Source: a virus. Taken from it: 25,201 nt of DNA. Both the position numbers and the translations under genes were made by a program. Under the pieces are notes generated by a model. It worked only from the letters and a program-made list of their open reading frames with translations, was not told where the DNA came from and did no database searches. The stretch spans positions 1 to 25,201 of IMG/VR virus record IMGVR_UViG_3300036715_002351. One strand, written 5' to 3'. This document shows, in pieces, positions 13,043-19,840 of this stretch. Position 1 is the stretch's first letter, and every line of letters starts with the position of its first letter.

Positions 13043-13177
13043 ATGCGCCCGCAACGTCGGTTCACCTCGCCCCCGAAGAGTATCCCCCACGCCTTCGTCA
13101 TGGCGCTGGTCCTCATCCTGACCGGCTGGACAGCCTACCGGCAGGAGCACCAACTCATCCTCACGAAAAGGACCTGA
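13043..13177 (+). CDS. small membrane protein, 44 aa
   Basis: ATG 13043 has GGAG eight bases upstream. The 44-residue protein has a basic N-terminus (MRPQRRFTSPPK), one membrane span (about 16-31, HAFVMALVLILTGWTA) and a polar end, so N-in/C-out topology is expected. It is the first of three consecutive membrane-protein genes (13043-13648). Short N-in proteins with this layout include spanin-like and holin-like proteins; no decisive feature is present. Confidence 0.55.
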   Translation: MRPQRRFTSPPKSIPHAFVMALVLILTGWTAYRQEHQLILTKRT

Positions 13178-13182
13178 TCCGC

Positions 13183-13431
13183 ATGGACAAGCTTGCAACT
13201 GCACTCCTGACCGCCCTCGCAGGCGTCGCACTCGTCTTCTTCGCGATCATCCTGGGCACCTTGATGGGCACTCTGGGTGGTTTGGTCGTCGGCCTATTCT
13301 TCTCGGACACGATCCTGAGCACCTTGCAGCGTTTCGGCGTCAACACCGCGGGACTCGCAATGTGGCAGCTGGGCGCCACGCTCGCCTTCAGCGGTGGGTT
13401 CTTCCGCGCCGTCGTGTCGAAGGCTTCCTGA
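13183..13431 (+). CDS. membrane protein, 82 aa (holin-like)
   Basis: An 82-residue protein with AAAGGA before ATG. Residues 5-40 are almost entirely hydrophobic and Gly-rich (ALAGVALVFFAIILGTLMGT, then LGGLVVGLFF) and a third segment follows at about 58-75, so two or three membrane spans are likely. Size and topology suit a holin, but no lysin gene is visible in the window. It could equally be an envelope protein of unknown role. Confidence 0.68.
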   Translation: MDKLATALLTALAGVALVFFAIILGTLMGTLGGLVVGLFFSDTILSTLQRFGVNTAGLAMWQLGATLAFSGGFFRAVVSKAS

Positions 13432-13432
13432 C

Positions 13433-13648
13433 ATGGACGCCGCCTTCTACCTTAGCTGGTTGAAGGCTGAGATCGAGGCGGCGTGGGTCGTCGCCTCGAC
13501 CTTCGAGCGCTTCATCGTGATCATCTCCGCCTTTACTGTGCCTTACGACGTCTGGCTTGGTAACTGGTTCGACCTGATCGTGGCAGCAGCTGCTATCACC
13601 TGGGTCTGGTATTCCATCAGGAGCAACATAGGCCCTGGCGACCTATGA
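13433..13648 (+). CDS. membrane protein, 71 aa
   Basis: ATG 13433 lies one base after the preceding stop. The 71-residue product starts with an amphipathic acidic helix and carries two hydrophobic segments (FIVIISAFTVPYDVWLG at about 27-43 and LIVAAAAITWVWYSI at about 48-62). It is probably co-expressed with the 82-residue membrane protein; the pair may form a holin/antiholin-like or envelope complex. The function is not shown by sequence. Confidence 0.65.
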   Translation: MDAAFYLSWLKAEIEAAWVVASTFERFIVIISAFTVPYDVWLGNWFDLIVAAAAITWVWYSIRSNIGPGDL

Positions 13649-13664
13649 TCACGGCGGGGCTTCG

Positions 13665-13681
13665 CTTGCGGCCTTCGCAAG
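13665..13681 (+). terminator. hairpin after the membrane-protein genes
   Basis: CTTGCG (13665-13670) pairs with CGCAAG (13676-13681) over GCCTT, 17 bases after a stop codon. There is no T-run, so it may only protect the mRNA end or pause transcription. Confidence 0.3.
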
Positions 13682-13719
13682 ACCTGCGACTTCTAACCTA
13701 GACACCGAAGGAACCGAAG

Positions 13720-14052
13720 ATGTCTGAACTGCACCTCGAGTTGAACTTGGGCGAGATCGTCCACCGAGCCGTGATCCAGGGTCTCGTCGATCTCGTCAAC
13801 GAGTTCCCGCGCTACCGGATGGCCGTGATCCTTGGCCTCCTGCGAGATGATCCAATCACGCGGTGCATGATCGCCGAGGAGCTGGGCGAGCAGGCTTACA
13901 AGGAACGCGACGTGGACAAAGCCGCCCAGGTGGATCTCGACCGCACCGACTTCCAGTCGAGGTCCCTGGACGAGAAGTCGTGGGACGAGATCATGCTCGA
14001 GGTCCTCGACCGTCTGCAGCACACCCCCGGTGGCAAAGGCATGGTCGCCTGA
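13720..14052 (+). CDS. hypothetical protein, 110 aa
   Basis: A 110-residue, mostly helical acidic protein with AAGGAA before ATG. Residues about 10-65 form several amphipathic helices (IVHRAVIQGLVDLVNEF, then MIAEELGEQAYKE). It has no recognised motif. It overlaps the SLOG-protein gene by one base (TGATG) and starts a five-gene coupled series (13720-16075) that includes DNA-modification enzymes, so a role beside them is possible. Confidence 0.7.
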   Translation: MSELHLELNLGEIVHRAVIQGLVDLVNEFPRYRMAVILGLLRDDPITRCMIAEELGEQAYKERDVDKAAQVDLDRTDFQSRSLDEKSWDEIMLEVLDRLQHTPGGKGMVA

Positions 14053-14396
14053 TGCGCGTCCTGGTCACAGGTGGCCGGGACTACATGGACAAGTCCCGGA
14101 TCTTCTCGGTGCTGGCTACGGTGCACGCGAAGCACGGTGTGACTGCGGTGATCCATGGCGGAGCCCGCGGCGCTGATCGGCTCTCCGGGGAATGGGCCCG
14201 CCTTCGTCGTATCCCGGAGGTCATCTACGAGGCCGATTGGGACAAGCACAAGAAGGGTGCAGGCTTCATCCGCAATGCTGAGATGCTGAGTGACGGACAA
14301 CCTGACTGCTGCGTCGCGTTCCCAGGTGGCAAAGGCACGGCCCACATGCTGGGCCTGATGCGCAAGAGCGGGTTGCCGCTGTGGGTGATCGAATGA
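14052..14396 (+). CDS. SLOG-fold protein of the YspA/DUF2493 family
   Basis: A 114-residue Rossmann-like protein. MRVLVTGGRDYMD (1-13) and VIHGGARGADRLSGEWAR (about 34-51) form the nucleotide-binding glycine motifs; FPGGKGTAHMLGLM (about 89-102) is the second glycine signature typical of DUF2493/YpsA-related SLOG proteins. SLOG members bind or process nucleotide derivatives, including cytokinin-activating LOG enzymes and sensors in anti-phage systems. ATG 14052 shares a base with the previous stop. Adjacent to a methyltransferase and a DpdA-like protein, it may bind or prepare a nucleotide for DNA modification; this is inference. Confidence 0.82.
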   Translation: MRVLVTGGRDYMDKSRIFSVLATVHAKHGVTAVIHGGARGADRLSGEWARLRRIPEVIYEADWDKHKKGAGFIRNAEMLSDGQPDCCVAFPGGKGTAHMLGLMRKSGLPLWVIE

Positions 14397-15139
14397 ACCT
14401 TCTCGAGCAGTACGATCACGAGCAGCTGCCTGCTCGACGTCGTGATGGGATCAAACGAACTGAGGTCGTCCTCTTGTTCAACGTCACACCTTATGCTCCC
14501 GAACCATGGGCCCGTCGAGGGTTCACCGTCCATTGCTACGACTTCCTGATCAAGGAGGAGCGCCGTGAGGTCGTCGGTAACGGGGTCGTCGTCTACCACC
14601 CGTGGGACAGTGACAAACCAGGCGCCCTAGACGCGCTGATCGAGGCGCACCCGCATCCTTGGTTCGTCGGCGGGTTCCCGCCGTGCACTGACCTGTCATC
14701 TGCGGGCAACGCATGGAGAGCCCGCAAGCTCGAGGCGAACCCGAACTATCTTGACGACGCGATGGCACGCCTCTACTTCGTGCAGCGCTATGCAGACGCC
14801 GTGGGCGCACCTTACTTCATCGAGAACCCAATCGGGAAGGCCTCAACGCTGTGGAGGAAGCGAGACTATCAGTTCATCCCGGCAGACTACGGTGGCTATC
14901 TACCCGAGGACGACGCCCATCCTGTCTGGCCTGACAAGATCCCACCCCGCGATGCCTACTCGAAGAAGACGCTCTTGTGGACGGGCAATGGCTTCGTGAT
15001 GCCGAAGAAGAAACCCGTGCCCATCATCACGTCACAGATAACCTGCTCCTTCTGGTTCAAGGACGTTGATGAGGAGAAGATCTACCGAAGCTCGAGCCCT
15101 CGTGGGTTCTGTGAAGCAATAGCAGAGGCAAACTCATGA
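14393..15139 (+). CDS. C5-cytosine DNA methyltransferase-like protein, 248 aa
   Basis: Residues 93-98 (GGFPPC) form motif IV with the catalytic Pro-Pro-Cys (Cys98), and FIENP (142-146) is motif VI with the base-binding Glu. KKTLLWTGNGF (191-201) resembles motif VIII, and SPRGFCEAIAEAN (235-247) resembles the C-terminal motif X. This supports an m5C methyltransferase-type fold. Motif I (usually DLFxGxGG) is replaced by LLFNVTPYAPEPW (27-39), so SAM binding is unusual or altered. The start overlaps the preceding stop (ATGA). At 248 residues it is shorter than typical m5C enzymes, with a small target-recognition region. It may protect phage DNA or modify cytosine in another way. Confidence 0.78.
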   Translation: MNLLEQYDHEQLPARRRDGIKRTEVVLLFNVTPYAPEPWARRGFTVHCYDFLIKEERREVVGNGVVVYHPWDSDKPGALDALIEAHPHPWFVGGFPPCTDLSSAGNAWRARKLEANPNYLDDAMARLYFVQRYADAVGAPYFIENPIGKASTLWRKRDYQFIPADYGGYLPEDDAHPVWPDKIPPRDAYSKKTLLWTGNGFVMPKKKPVPIITSQITCSFWFKDVDEEKIYRSSSPRGFCEAIAEANS

Positions 15140-15363
15140 GCAAGCATTCCTCCTTGATGCCCGACGACCGCGAGCGTCCCATGCCTTCGACGACCCGACT
15201 ACCCAAGAAGGTGGTGGTTGAGCAGAGGGCCCGACCTGGACGGGCTACCTTGTTCTTCCGTGACTGGACGAAGTTCGGTGCCTATGCGAACCTCAAGCGC
15301 GCCAACCAGGTGCTGAAAGCAAAAGATGCCGATCCCCACTTCGAGTACCGACTGCGCCCCTGA
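15136..15363 (+). CDS. basic hypothetical protein, 75 aa
   Basis: A 75-residue basic protein coupled to the methyltransferase by ATGA overlap, with AGAGG upstream. The C-terminal half (FGAYANLKRANQVLKAKDA) is helical and Lys/Arg-rich, compatible with nucleic-acid binding. It is placed exactly between the methyltransferase and the DpdA-like gene, so it may assist one of them. No family is recognised. Confidence 0.65.
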   Translation: MSKHSSLMPDDRERPMPSTTRLPKKVVVEQRARPGRATLFFRDWTKFGAYANLKRANQVLKAKDADPHFEYRLRP

Positions 15364-15367
15364 GCCC

Positions 15368-16075
15368 GTGCACTACTACGGGATGCCCCTATCGCCTGAC
15401 CGCTATTACCAGCACCTGCCGGATAGGGCCTTCTGCGCGTCGTTCTTCCACTGCAAGTACGACGTCAAGCACCTACCCAAGTCAGCTACGGCCCTGATGC
15501 TGGACAACGGGGCCTTTTCCGCTCACACCAAGGGCATCACCGTCGATTGGAAGGCCTACTACGCCTGGTGTGAGAAGCACCTCCGCGATGCGCGGGACTG
15601 GTGCGTCGTGCCAGACGTCATAGCAGGCACCGAAGAAGAACAGGACCTCCTTATAAAGGAGTGGCCATCCCACCTCCCAGGCGCGCCAGTCTGGCACCTG
15701 CATGAGACCCTTGACCGATTGAGGCACCTCGCACAGGAGCACCCACGGGTCTGCCTGGGATCTAGCAAGGCCTACTGGCATATCAGGTCGTCTATCTGGT
15801 TCGAACGCATGGATGCTGCGTTCGAGACCTTGGAGAGCCTCACAGAGAAGCCCAAGATCCACATGCTGCGGGGCTTGGGCGTGGTCGATCAATACCCCTT
15901 CACGTCCGCGGACTCTACCAACCTCGCGCGGTCGTTCAAGCATGTAGGCGACGACGAGGCTCACAATGTCGCGCGGTTGTTGATCATCCGGTCGAGAACC
16001 GAGTCTCTTATCCCACCCAAAACCTTCAGGAGGCGGAGCTCTTCGCTCCTTTTGCACGGTGGATGCTACTTCTAA
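15368..16075 (+). CDS. dpdA: DpdA-like 7-deazaguanine DNA transglycosylase
   Basis: A 235-residue protein resembling the phage DpdA family (TGT-like TIM barrels that swap guanine in DNA for preQ0-type 7-deazaguanines). Matching blocks are LMLDNGAFSAHTKG (43-56), WCVVPDVIAGTEEEQDLL (78-95, with the likely catalytic Asp), PVWHLHETLDRL (107-118), HMLRGLG (165-171) and SADSTN (180-185). Start choice: GTG 15368 just after the previous stop gives the family-like N-terminus MHYYGMPLSPDR; ATG 15326 would overlap the previous gene and add 14 unlikely residues. The C-terminus is Arg/Ser-rich. No preQ0 synthesis genes are in the window, so the base would come from the host or from elsewhere in the genome. 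Confidence 0.72.
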   Translation: MHYYGMPLSPDRYYQHLPDRAFCASFFHCKYDVKHLPKSATALMLDNGAFSAHTKGITVDWKAYYAWCEKHLRDARDWCVVPDVIAGTEEEQDLLIKEWPSHLPGAPVWHLHETLDRLRHLAQEHPRVCLGSSKAYWHIRSSIWFERMDAAFETLESLTEKPKIHMLRGLGVVDQYPFTSADSTNLARSFKHVGDDEAHNVARLLIIRSRTESLIPPKTFRRRSSSLLLHGGCYF

Positions 16076-16091
16076 CCCCGAGGATGAGGTA

Positions 16092-16110
16092 GAGGGCTGC
16101 TACTGCCCTC
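16092..16110 (+). terminator. hairpin after the modification genes
   Basis: GAGGGC (16092-16097) and GCCCTC (16105-16110) form a perfect six-pair stem with a seven-base loop, 17 bases after the DpdA-like stop and ten bases before the terminase promoter. The T-run is missing, so termination may be weak. Confidence 0.45.
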
Positions 16111-16119
16111 CCGGCATCC

Positions 16120-16159
16120 TTGACGAGGATGACCACCACCGCTATCATAAGCCGGTGAT
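16120..16159 (+). promoter_or_regulatory. terminase promoter with operator-like site
   Basis: TTGACG (16120-16125), exactly 17 bases, TATCAT (16143-16148) make a strong sigma-70-type promoter for the terminase gene. ATAAGCCGGTGAT (16147-16159) follows at the expected transcription start; it differs from the element at 11188 in 2 of 13 bases, so it is a diverged member of the palindrome family. This would bring the packaging gene under the same regulator. Confidence 0.65.
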
Positions 16160-16179
16160 ACCCACGCGAAGGATCCGTC

Positions 16180-17652
16180 GTGCCATTAGACCTTTCCACC
16201 GTTCACTCCTCGGTCATTGACGAGGAGAACCTAGGCGCGTCTATGCGTCGCCTTGGGATCACGATGGACTACTTCCGGCAGCACCCGGATCAGGTGCCGA
16301 TCTGGATCGAAGAGCTCGGCGACGAGCTCATGTTCAAGCTGGTCACCGATTGGAAGTTCCTCGCCCGGGACGAGCAGCTGCCCCCGACCGACGTCTACAA
16401 ATTCTGGCTCTACATGGCAGGACGCGGTTCGGGTAAGACCCGCACGGGCGCCGAGTGGACGAAAGACCTCATTCGCCTCGGATACAACCGTGGGGGCCTG
16501 ATTGCGCCTACCGCTGCCGACGTGCGGGACGTCATGGTGGAAGGAGAGTCGGGTCTCATTGCCGTCTGCAACGCCTGGGACCGCGACATCAACGGGAACC
16601 TGATGGGGCGACCCCTCTACGAGCCGTCCAAGCGTCGCGTGACGTGGGAGAACGGCGCGATGGTCACCCTCTACTCGGCGGATGAACCCGAGCGTCTGCG
16701 CGGACCCCAGCACTCCTTCCTATGGATGGACGAGCTTGCGGCATGGCGCCGCATGGAGACCTTCGACCAAGCCATGTTCGGCCTTCGCCTTGGTAAGAAG
16801 CCAAAGGTCTTCATCTCGACGACGCCCAAGCCCAAGCCCCTGGTGAAGCGCCTGTGGGCTCGCGCGATGAACCCGGCAGACCTGGAAGTGGTCGTCACCA
16901 CCGGCTCGTCCGAACGCAACGCGGTCAACCTCGCCCCGGGAGTGATCGAAGAACTCCGGGAGATGTACTCGGGTAGCCAGCTTGGGCGGCAGGAACTCGA
17001 TGGTGTCCTCCTTGAGGAACTCGAAGGTGCCCTGTGGGCCCGGACGACTATCGACGGTAACCGGTATGACGTCATGCCGACCCTGCTCGACCCGCAGTTC
17101 TACTTCCTGCGTATCGTGGTGGGGGTCGATCCCGCGACGACGGACAAGGATGGCTCAGACGAGACGGGCATCATCGTTGCGGCCCTTGGGTCAGACAACC
17201 ACGCTTATGTGCTAGCCGACTACTCAGGCAAGTACTCGCCCGCGGCCTGGGGAAAGCGCGTGGCGGAAGCTTTCGCGACGTGGCAGGCGGACGTTGTGGT
17301 GGCCGAGGTCAACCAAGGCGGTGACATGGTGAAGCACGTCCTGGAAGGGGCGGATGCCATGATGCCGGTGAAGATGGTGCACGCATCGCGCGGCAAGATC
17401 GCACGAGCAGAGCCCATTGCCCAGAAATACGAGCAAGGCAAGGTGCACCACGTCGGGCGTGCCGTGATGAAGGTGGACGGATCGAAGAACGACGGGCACC
17501 TGGACAACCTTGAGGACCAGATGTGCACTTGGGAGCGCCTGTCGGCCTCCTATTCTCCCGACCGCATTGACGCCCTGGTGTGGGCGATCCACGAACTTAT
17601 GATCGCCGGCGAGAAGGAGATCGTTACGTCGCGCCTGCGTGGTACTCACTAG
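16180..17652 (+). CDS. terL: terminase large subunit
   Basis: A 490-residue DNA-packaging motor. The ATPase half has Walker A GRGSGKTRTG (81-90), Walker B FLWMDELA (180-187) and the coupling motif STTPKP (213-218). The RNase H-like nuclease half has VGVDPAT (314-320), AEVNQGGDM (375-383) and DRIDALVWAI (461-470), which hold the catalytic acids. It cuts concatemers and pumps DNA into the prohead through the portal. GTG 16180 is chosen: AAGGA lies upstream, while ATG at residue 22 has no Shine-Dalgarno. The gene has its own promoter and ends facing the minus-strand island. The portal gene is 3.4 kb away rather than adjacent, because of that insertion. Confidence 0.95.
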   Translation: MPLDLSTVHSSVIDEENLGASMRRLGITMDYFRQHPDQVPIWIEELGDELMFKLVTDWKFLARDEQLPPTDVYKFWLYMAGRGSGKTRTGAEWTKDLIRLGYNRGGLIAPTAADVRDVMVEGESGLIAVCNAWDRDINGNLMGRPLYEPSKRRVTWENGAMVTLYSADEPERLRGPQHSFLWMDELAAWRRMETFDQAMFGLRLGKKPKVFISTTPKPKPLVKRLWARAMNPADLEVVVTTGSSERNAVNLAPGVIEELREMYSGSQLGRQELDGVLLEELEGALWARTTIDGNRYDVMPTLLDPQFYFLRIVVGVDPATTDKDGSDETGIIVAALGSDNHAYVLADYSGKYSPAAWGKRVAEAFATWQADVVVAEVNQGGDMVKHVLEGADAMMPVKMVHASRGKIARAEPIAQKYEQGKVHHVGRAVMKVDGSKNDGHLDNLEDQMCTWERLSASYSPDRIDALVWAIHELMIAGEKEIVTSRLRGTH

Positions 17653-17653
17653 G

Positions 17654-17663
17654 CGTTTAAACG
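17654..17663. repeat. CGTTTAAACG palindrome, copy 4 (intergenic)
   Basis: Perfect copy two bases after the terminase stop, at the point where + strand and minus-strand transcription converge. It could mark a transcription boundary. The minus strand of the core also supplies the stop codon (TAA) of a possible micro-ORF. Confidence 0.6.
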
Positions 17664-17725
17664 ATCTCGTCCGCAATGAAGACGGCCAAGGTCACGACCA
17701 TCCCGACGAATACCGAGAAGATCAT
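17657..17725 (-). CDS. possible 22-residue membrane peptide
   Basis: A minus-strand frame from ATG at 17725 encodes 22 residues that are nearly all hydrophobic (MIFSVFVGMVVTLAVFIADE, then IV), a perfect single membrane span with an acidic end. It begins 17 bases after the stop of the small membrane protein upstream, but has no Shine-Dalgarno of its own. Coupled translation is possible; confidence is low because of length. Confidence 0.25.
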   Translation of the reverse strand: MIFSVFVGMVVTLAVFIADEIV

Positions 17726-17742
17726 CGAAGTGACCGAGCCAC

Positions 17743-17841
17743 TCAGGGCATCTTGCCTTTGATTGTGAAGATCAGGGCCAAGATCAGCGTCGACCAGAAC
17801 GACGAGAAGTAGACAGCGGCATACAATTCCAACTCACGCAT
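17743..17841 (-). CDS. small membrane protein, 32 aa
   Basis: The start at 17841 is supported by a strong GGAGGA seven bases upstream. It encodes a 32-residue single-span protein (AVYFSSFWSTLILALIF near residues 9-25, basic end). The same frame is open upstream: a start at 17970 (ATG, GGTGG upstream) would give a 75-residue protein with an extra hydrophobic segment, so the shorter version is a choice, not a certainty. It lies at the 3' end of the minus-strand island. Confidence 0.45.
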   Translation of the reverse strand: MRELELYAAVYFSSFWSTLILALIFTIKGKMP

Positions 17842-18120
17842 GGTTCTTCCTCCAGAAAATGAGACCCCAAGGGCCAATAGAAGCAGTAGTCCCACGTTCG
17901 GCACGGGTATGGCCGCGGGCGGTGGAACGACGTCATAGCACGGGTATAGCCACCTCTGCCCCACGGTCATAGGCCCATCCACCAAGAACCCCGAGAGTCC
18001 CTCAAGCGGCTGAGGCTGGCTCGGCAGATACTCGGTGGGCGCGGGCGGTATCGCCCACGCGTCGCGTATCCGAACCCGACCAGGTATCGACCGAGGCGGC
18101 GACGAGCAGCAGGCGTGCCG
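17842..18120 (-). other. 279 bases without a clear start codon, open in the frame of gene 17743
   Basis: Read on the minus strand, this stretch is open from the stop of the 18121 gene to the small membrane protein in one frame. It would encode a Pro-rich sequence (IPPAPTEYLPSQPQPLEGL) followed by PAAIPVPNVGLLLLLALG. Codon use is GC3-rich like real genes, but only late start codons (TTG 17985, ATG 17970) exist. It may be the remains of a longer gene that lost its 5' end, or an untranslated spacer. Confidence 0.3.
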
Positions 18121-18411
18121 TCAGGAATCTTTCTTCTCCTTCTTGATCCAGGTATCCCCAAAGGCACCGTCGCCCGCGGGTTCATATCCTGTGGCCTTCA
18201 GCTCCTCGACCATGTCCGCGTGCCAAGCTGCTACCCGCTCCTCGAGTTTCGAGAAGTCAGCCTTGATCAAATCGTCGGTCACGCGATGCGACGAGCGCAC
18301 CTCGGATAGCTTTACCGGGTCCGACATATAAGCCCAGGGCCACATGGGGCGCTCGATGCGATGCTCAGCACGGATGCGGTCGGCAGCGGCAAGGATCTCG
18401 TCGTCGGTCAT
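18121..18411 (-). CDS. hypothetical protein, 96 aa
   Basis: A 96-residue helical protein starting at 18411 with the leader AGCAACAGAGAAACCA. TDDEILAAADRIRAEHRIE (2-20) and a long amphipathic helix (KADFSKLEERVAAWHADMVE) suggest a helical bundle. The C-terminus is basic (IKKEKKDS). The longer frame upstream is rejected because it runs through a hairpin (18439-18463). No family is recognised. Confidence 0.7.
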   Translation of the reverse strand: MTDDEILAAADRIRAEHRIERPMWPWAYMSDPVKLSEVRSSHRVTDDLIKADFSKLEERVAAWHADMVEELKATGYEPAGDGAFGDTWIKKEKKDS

Positions 18412-18438
18412 TGGTTTCTCTGTTGCTTTGTAGGGATA

Positions 18439-18463
18439 TGACGCGCCCGAGTTGGGCACGTCA
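18439..18463 (-). terminator. intergenic hairpin in the minus-strand island
   Basis: TGACG (18439-18443) and CGTCA (18459-18463) enclose GCCC/GGGC (18445-18448, 18454-18457) with one mismatch and a five-base loop. It separates the 90-residue gene from the 96-residue gene. It may stop or attenuate transcription; there is no clear T-run. Confidence 0.35.
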
Positions 18464-18479
18464 ACAGTTCAGGCGGGTG

Positions 18480-18752
18480 TTACTCGACCGCTTCCTCGAG
18501 CGAGGACACGACTTCGGCCAGCGAGTCGATGATCTCGCCTAGCGTGCCGTGCGCGGTGTCCATCGCATAGACGGCCGCAGTCGCCCGCTCGCCCTTGTCG
18601 CTGTTCTGGAAGCCCTCGGGCATGTTGTCGTAGTACTCCTGCTCGTCATCCTTCGGCGTCTCGAGGTCCGACTGGATCGACTCGATCTCGGCGGACAGGG
18701 CTTGGACGCGGGAGATCAGATCGTTCAGTTCCTTGCGGCGTGCAGCGTTCAT
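18480..18752 (-). CDS. coiled-coil hypothetical protein, 90 aa
   Basis: The start at 18752 has GAAGGAGA upstream. The 90-residue acidic protein begins with a heptad-like helix (RRKELNDLISRVQALSAEIE) and ends with another (LGEIIDSLAEVVSSLEEAVE); both are likely coiled coils, separated by an acidic loop (about 33-60). It is probably an oligomer or a partner-binding protein. No enzyme motif is present. Confidence 0.75.
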   Translation of the reverse strand: MNAARRKELNDLISRVQALSAEIESIQSDLETPKDDEQEYYDNMPEGFQNSDKGERATAAVYAMDTAHGTLGEIIDSLAEVVSSLEEAVE

Positions 18753-18805
18753 GGTGGTTCTCCTTCGGGGGTAGTGAGACCACACCATTGTGGTCCCTGG
18801 TTAAG

Positions 18806-18946
18806 TCACAGGCTGGCTGGTTGGCCGTTTTGGGTCAGGCGTTCCCAATCGTAGAACGAGATGCCTTCCGGCGCGACGACGGCAGGACCGCGAGCGGGAC
18901 CGGCGGCGAGGATGATGGCGATGAGGTTGGTCAAGGTTTCGGTCAT
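18806..18946 (-). CDS. small protein, 46 aa, first behind a duplicated promoter
   Basis: A 46-residue frame starting at 18946 with the leader CAACAGAGACTGAC, nearly identical to those of genes 20619 and 20930. The N-terminus (TLTNLIAIILAAGPARG) could be a short hydrophobic anchor; the rest is polar. An open frame upstream adds residues, but only by reading through the promoter, so this start is preferred. Function unknown. Confidence 0.55.
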   Translation of the reverse strand: MTETLTNLIAIILAAGPARGPAVVAPEGISFYDWERLTQNGQPASL

Positions 18947-18984
18947 GTCAGTCTCTGTTGATAGCGGGCGGTATGCCCTCACGA

Positions 18985-19013
18985 CGTATAAGCGAGTTAT
19001 ACCATGCGGTGAA
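18985..19013 (-). promoter_or_regulatory. minus-strand promoter with operator-like palindrome (copy A)
   Basis: On the minus strand TTCACC (19008-19013), 17 bases, TATACG (18985-18990). The perfect family member ATAACTCGCTTAT occupies 18988-19000, across spacer and -10. From the palindrome to the start codon the sequence copies the region at 20931-20984 (first 23 bases identical), including a GGGC/GCCC hairpin. Confidence 0.62.
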
Positions 19014-19023
19014 AGCGGTATCT

Positions 19024-19839
19024 TCACTCCCTTTTAGGTAGCGCTAGACTCATCCAGCGACTCAGTTCAGCATCCGCAGGATCGAAGATGCAGCACTTCC
19101 TCCGGTCGCGTTCGATGCGTTCGCGCGCGACGTCGAAGCACCTTTGTGGGCCTGCCGACTCGACGAAGACGAACTCGGTGAAGCCACGGCCACATGCCAC
19201 CTCAACGTAGGACTTCATCTGCTCCGCGTCGAGGCCCGTCGTGTAAACAAACAAGGTGCAGATCTTGCCCTGCGGGATCTGCCTGCAGAAAGCAGCCATC
19301 GCGTCAGTCAGCTGGGTCTCTGAGAACTTGCGCAGCTCAGTGATGTAGGAGTAGCCCTTCGGCACGTTCGCGAGTGTCCACTGGTCGAGCTCTGGGTCAT
19401 TCTCGAGAATCAGGACGTTGCTACCCTCGACGATGTGGAGGCGCTGAGGCGCAGTGAGATCATACTCAACCCTCGCACTGAGGCGCTGCTCGCTCACGTC
19501 CTGGTGCCCGCCGTTCTTGTTCACGACGAGGATGGTGCCCCGTTCGAGAGTACCGCCCCAGGCCGCGAACAGGGCCTCCGCGTACTCGGTCAGGGCGAGG
19601 TTGTGAGCGAACAGAGGTGCCGCCTTACCGAACCGAATCTTGATCAGGGCGAGACTGTGGATCGTCCTCATGCAGGTCCCGTAGTAGTGGTCCCACCGAT
19701 CATAGGGCACAACACTTCGGATCAAGCTGCCGAGGTCGTAGGTGACGCACTCCTTCTGCCATTCAAGGAAGTCGATCAGGTCCGCATGGTCCTCGAAGAC
19801 GAAGACCTCCTCCTTGTCGTCGAGCGTTGCTACTTGCAT
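19024..19839 (-). CDS. unknown 271-aa protein coupled to the DUF262 gene
   Basis: The start at 19839 has GGGGAGG at good distance and lies one base after the DUF262 stop; an upstream in-frame start would overlap that gene. The 271-residue protein has a mixed alpha/beta look, with Trp/Tyr/His-rich PYDRWDHYYGTCMRTIHSLA (45-64), a long helix (LFAHNLALTEYAEALFAAW), strands (GTILVVNKNGG) and, near the C-terminus, CTLFVYTTGLDAEQ and FVFVESAG. I do not recognise a family. Coupling makes it the likely partner or effector of the DUF262 protein. Confidence 0.8.
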   Translation of the reverse strand: MQVATLDDKEEVFVFEDHADLIDFLEWQKECVTYDLGSLIRSVVPYDRWDHYYGTCMRTIHSLALIKIRFGKAAPLFAHNLALTEYAEALFAAWGGTLERGTILVVNKNGGHQDVSEQRLSARVEYDLTAPQRLHIVEGSNVLILENDPELDQWTLANVPKGYSYITELRKFSETQLTDAMAAFCRQIPQGKICTLFVYTTGLDAEQMKSYVEVACGRGFTEFVFVESAGPQRCFDVARERIERDRRKCCIFDPADAELSRWMSLALPKRE

Positions 19840-19840
19840 G

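Noticed and set aside
13183-13648. Holin/lysis cassette
   Set aside because: The membrane proteins fit in size, but no endolysin or spanin pair is visible in the window, so the role is left open.
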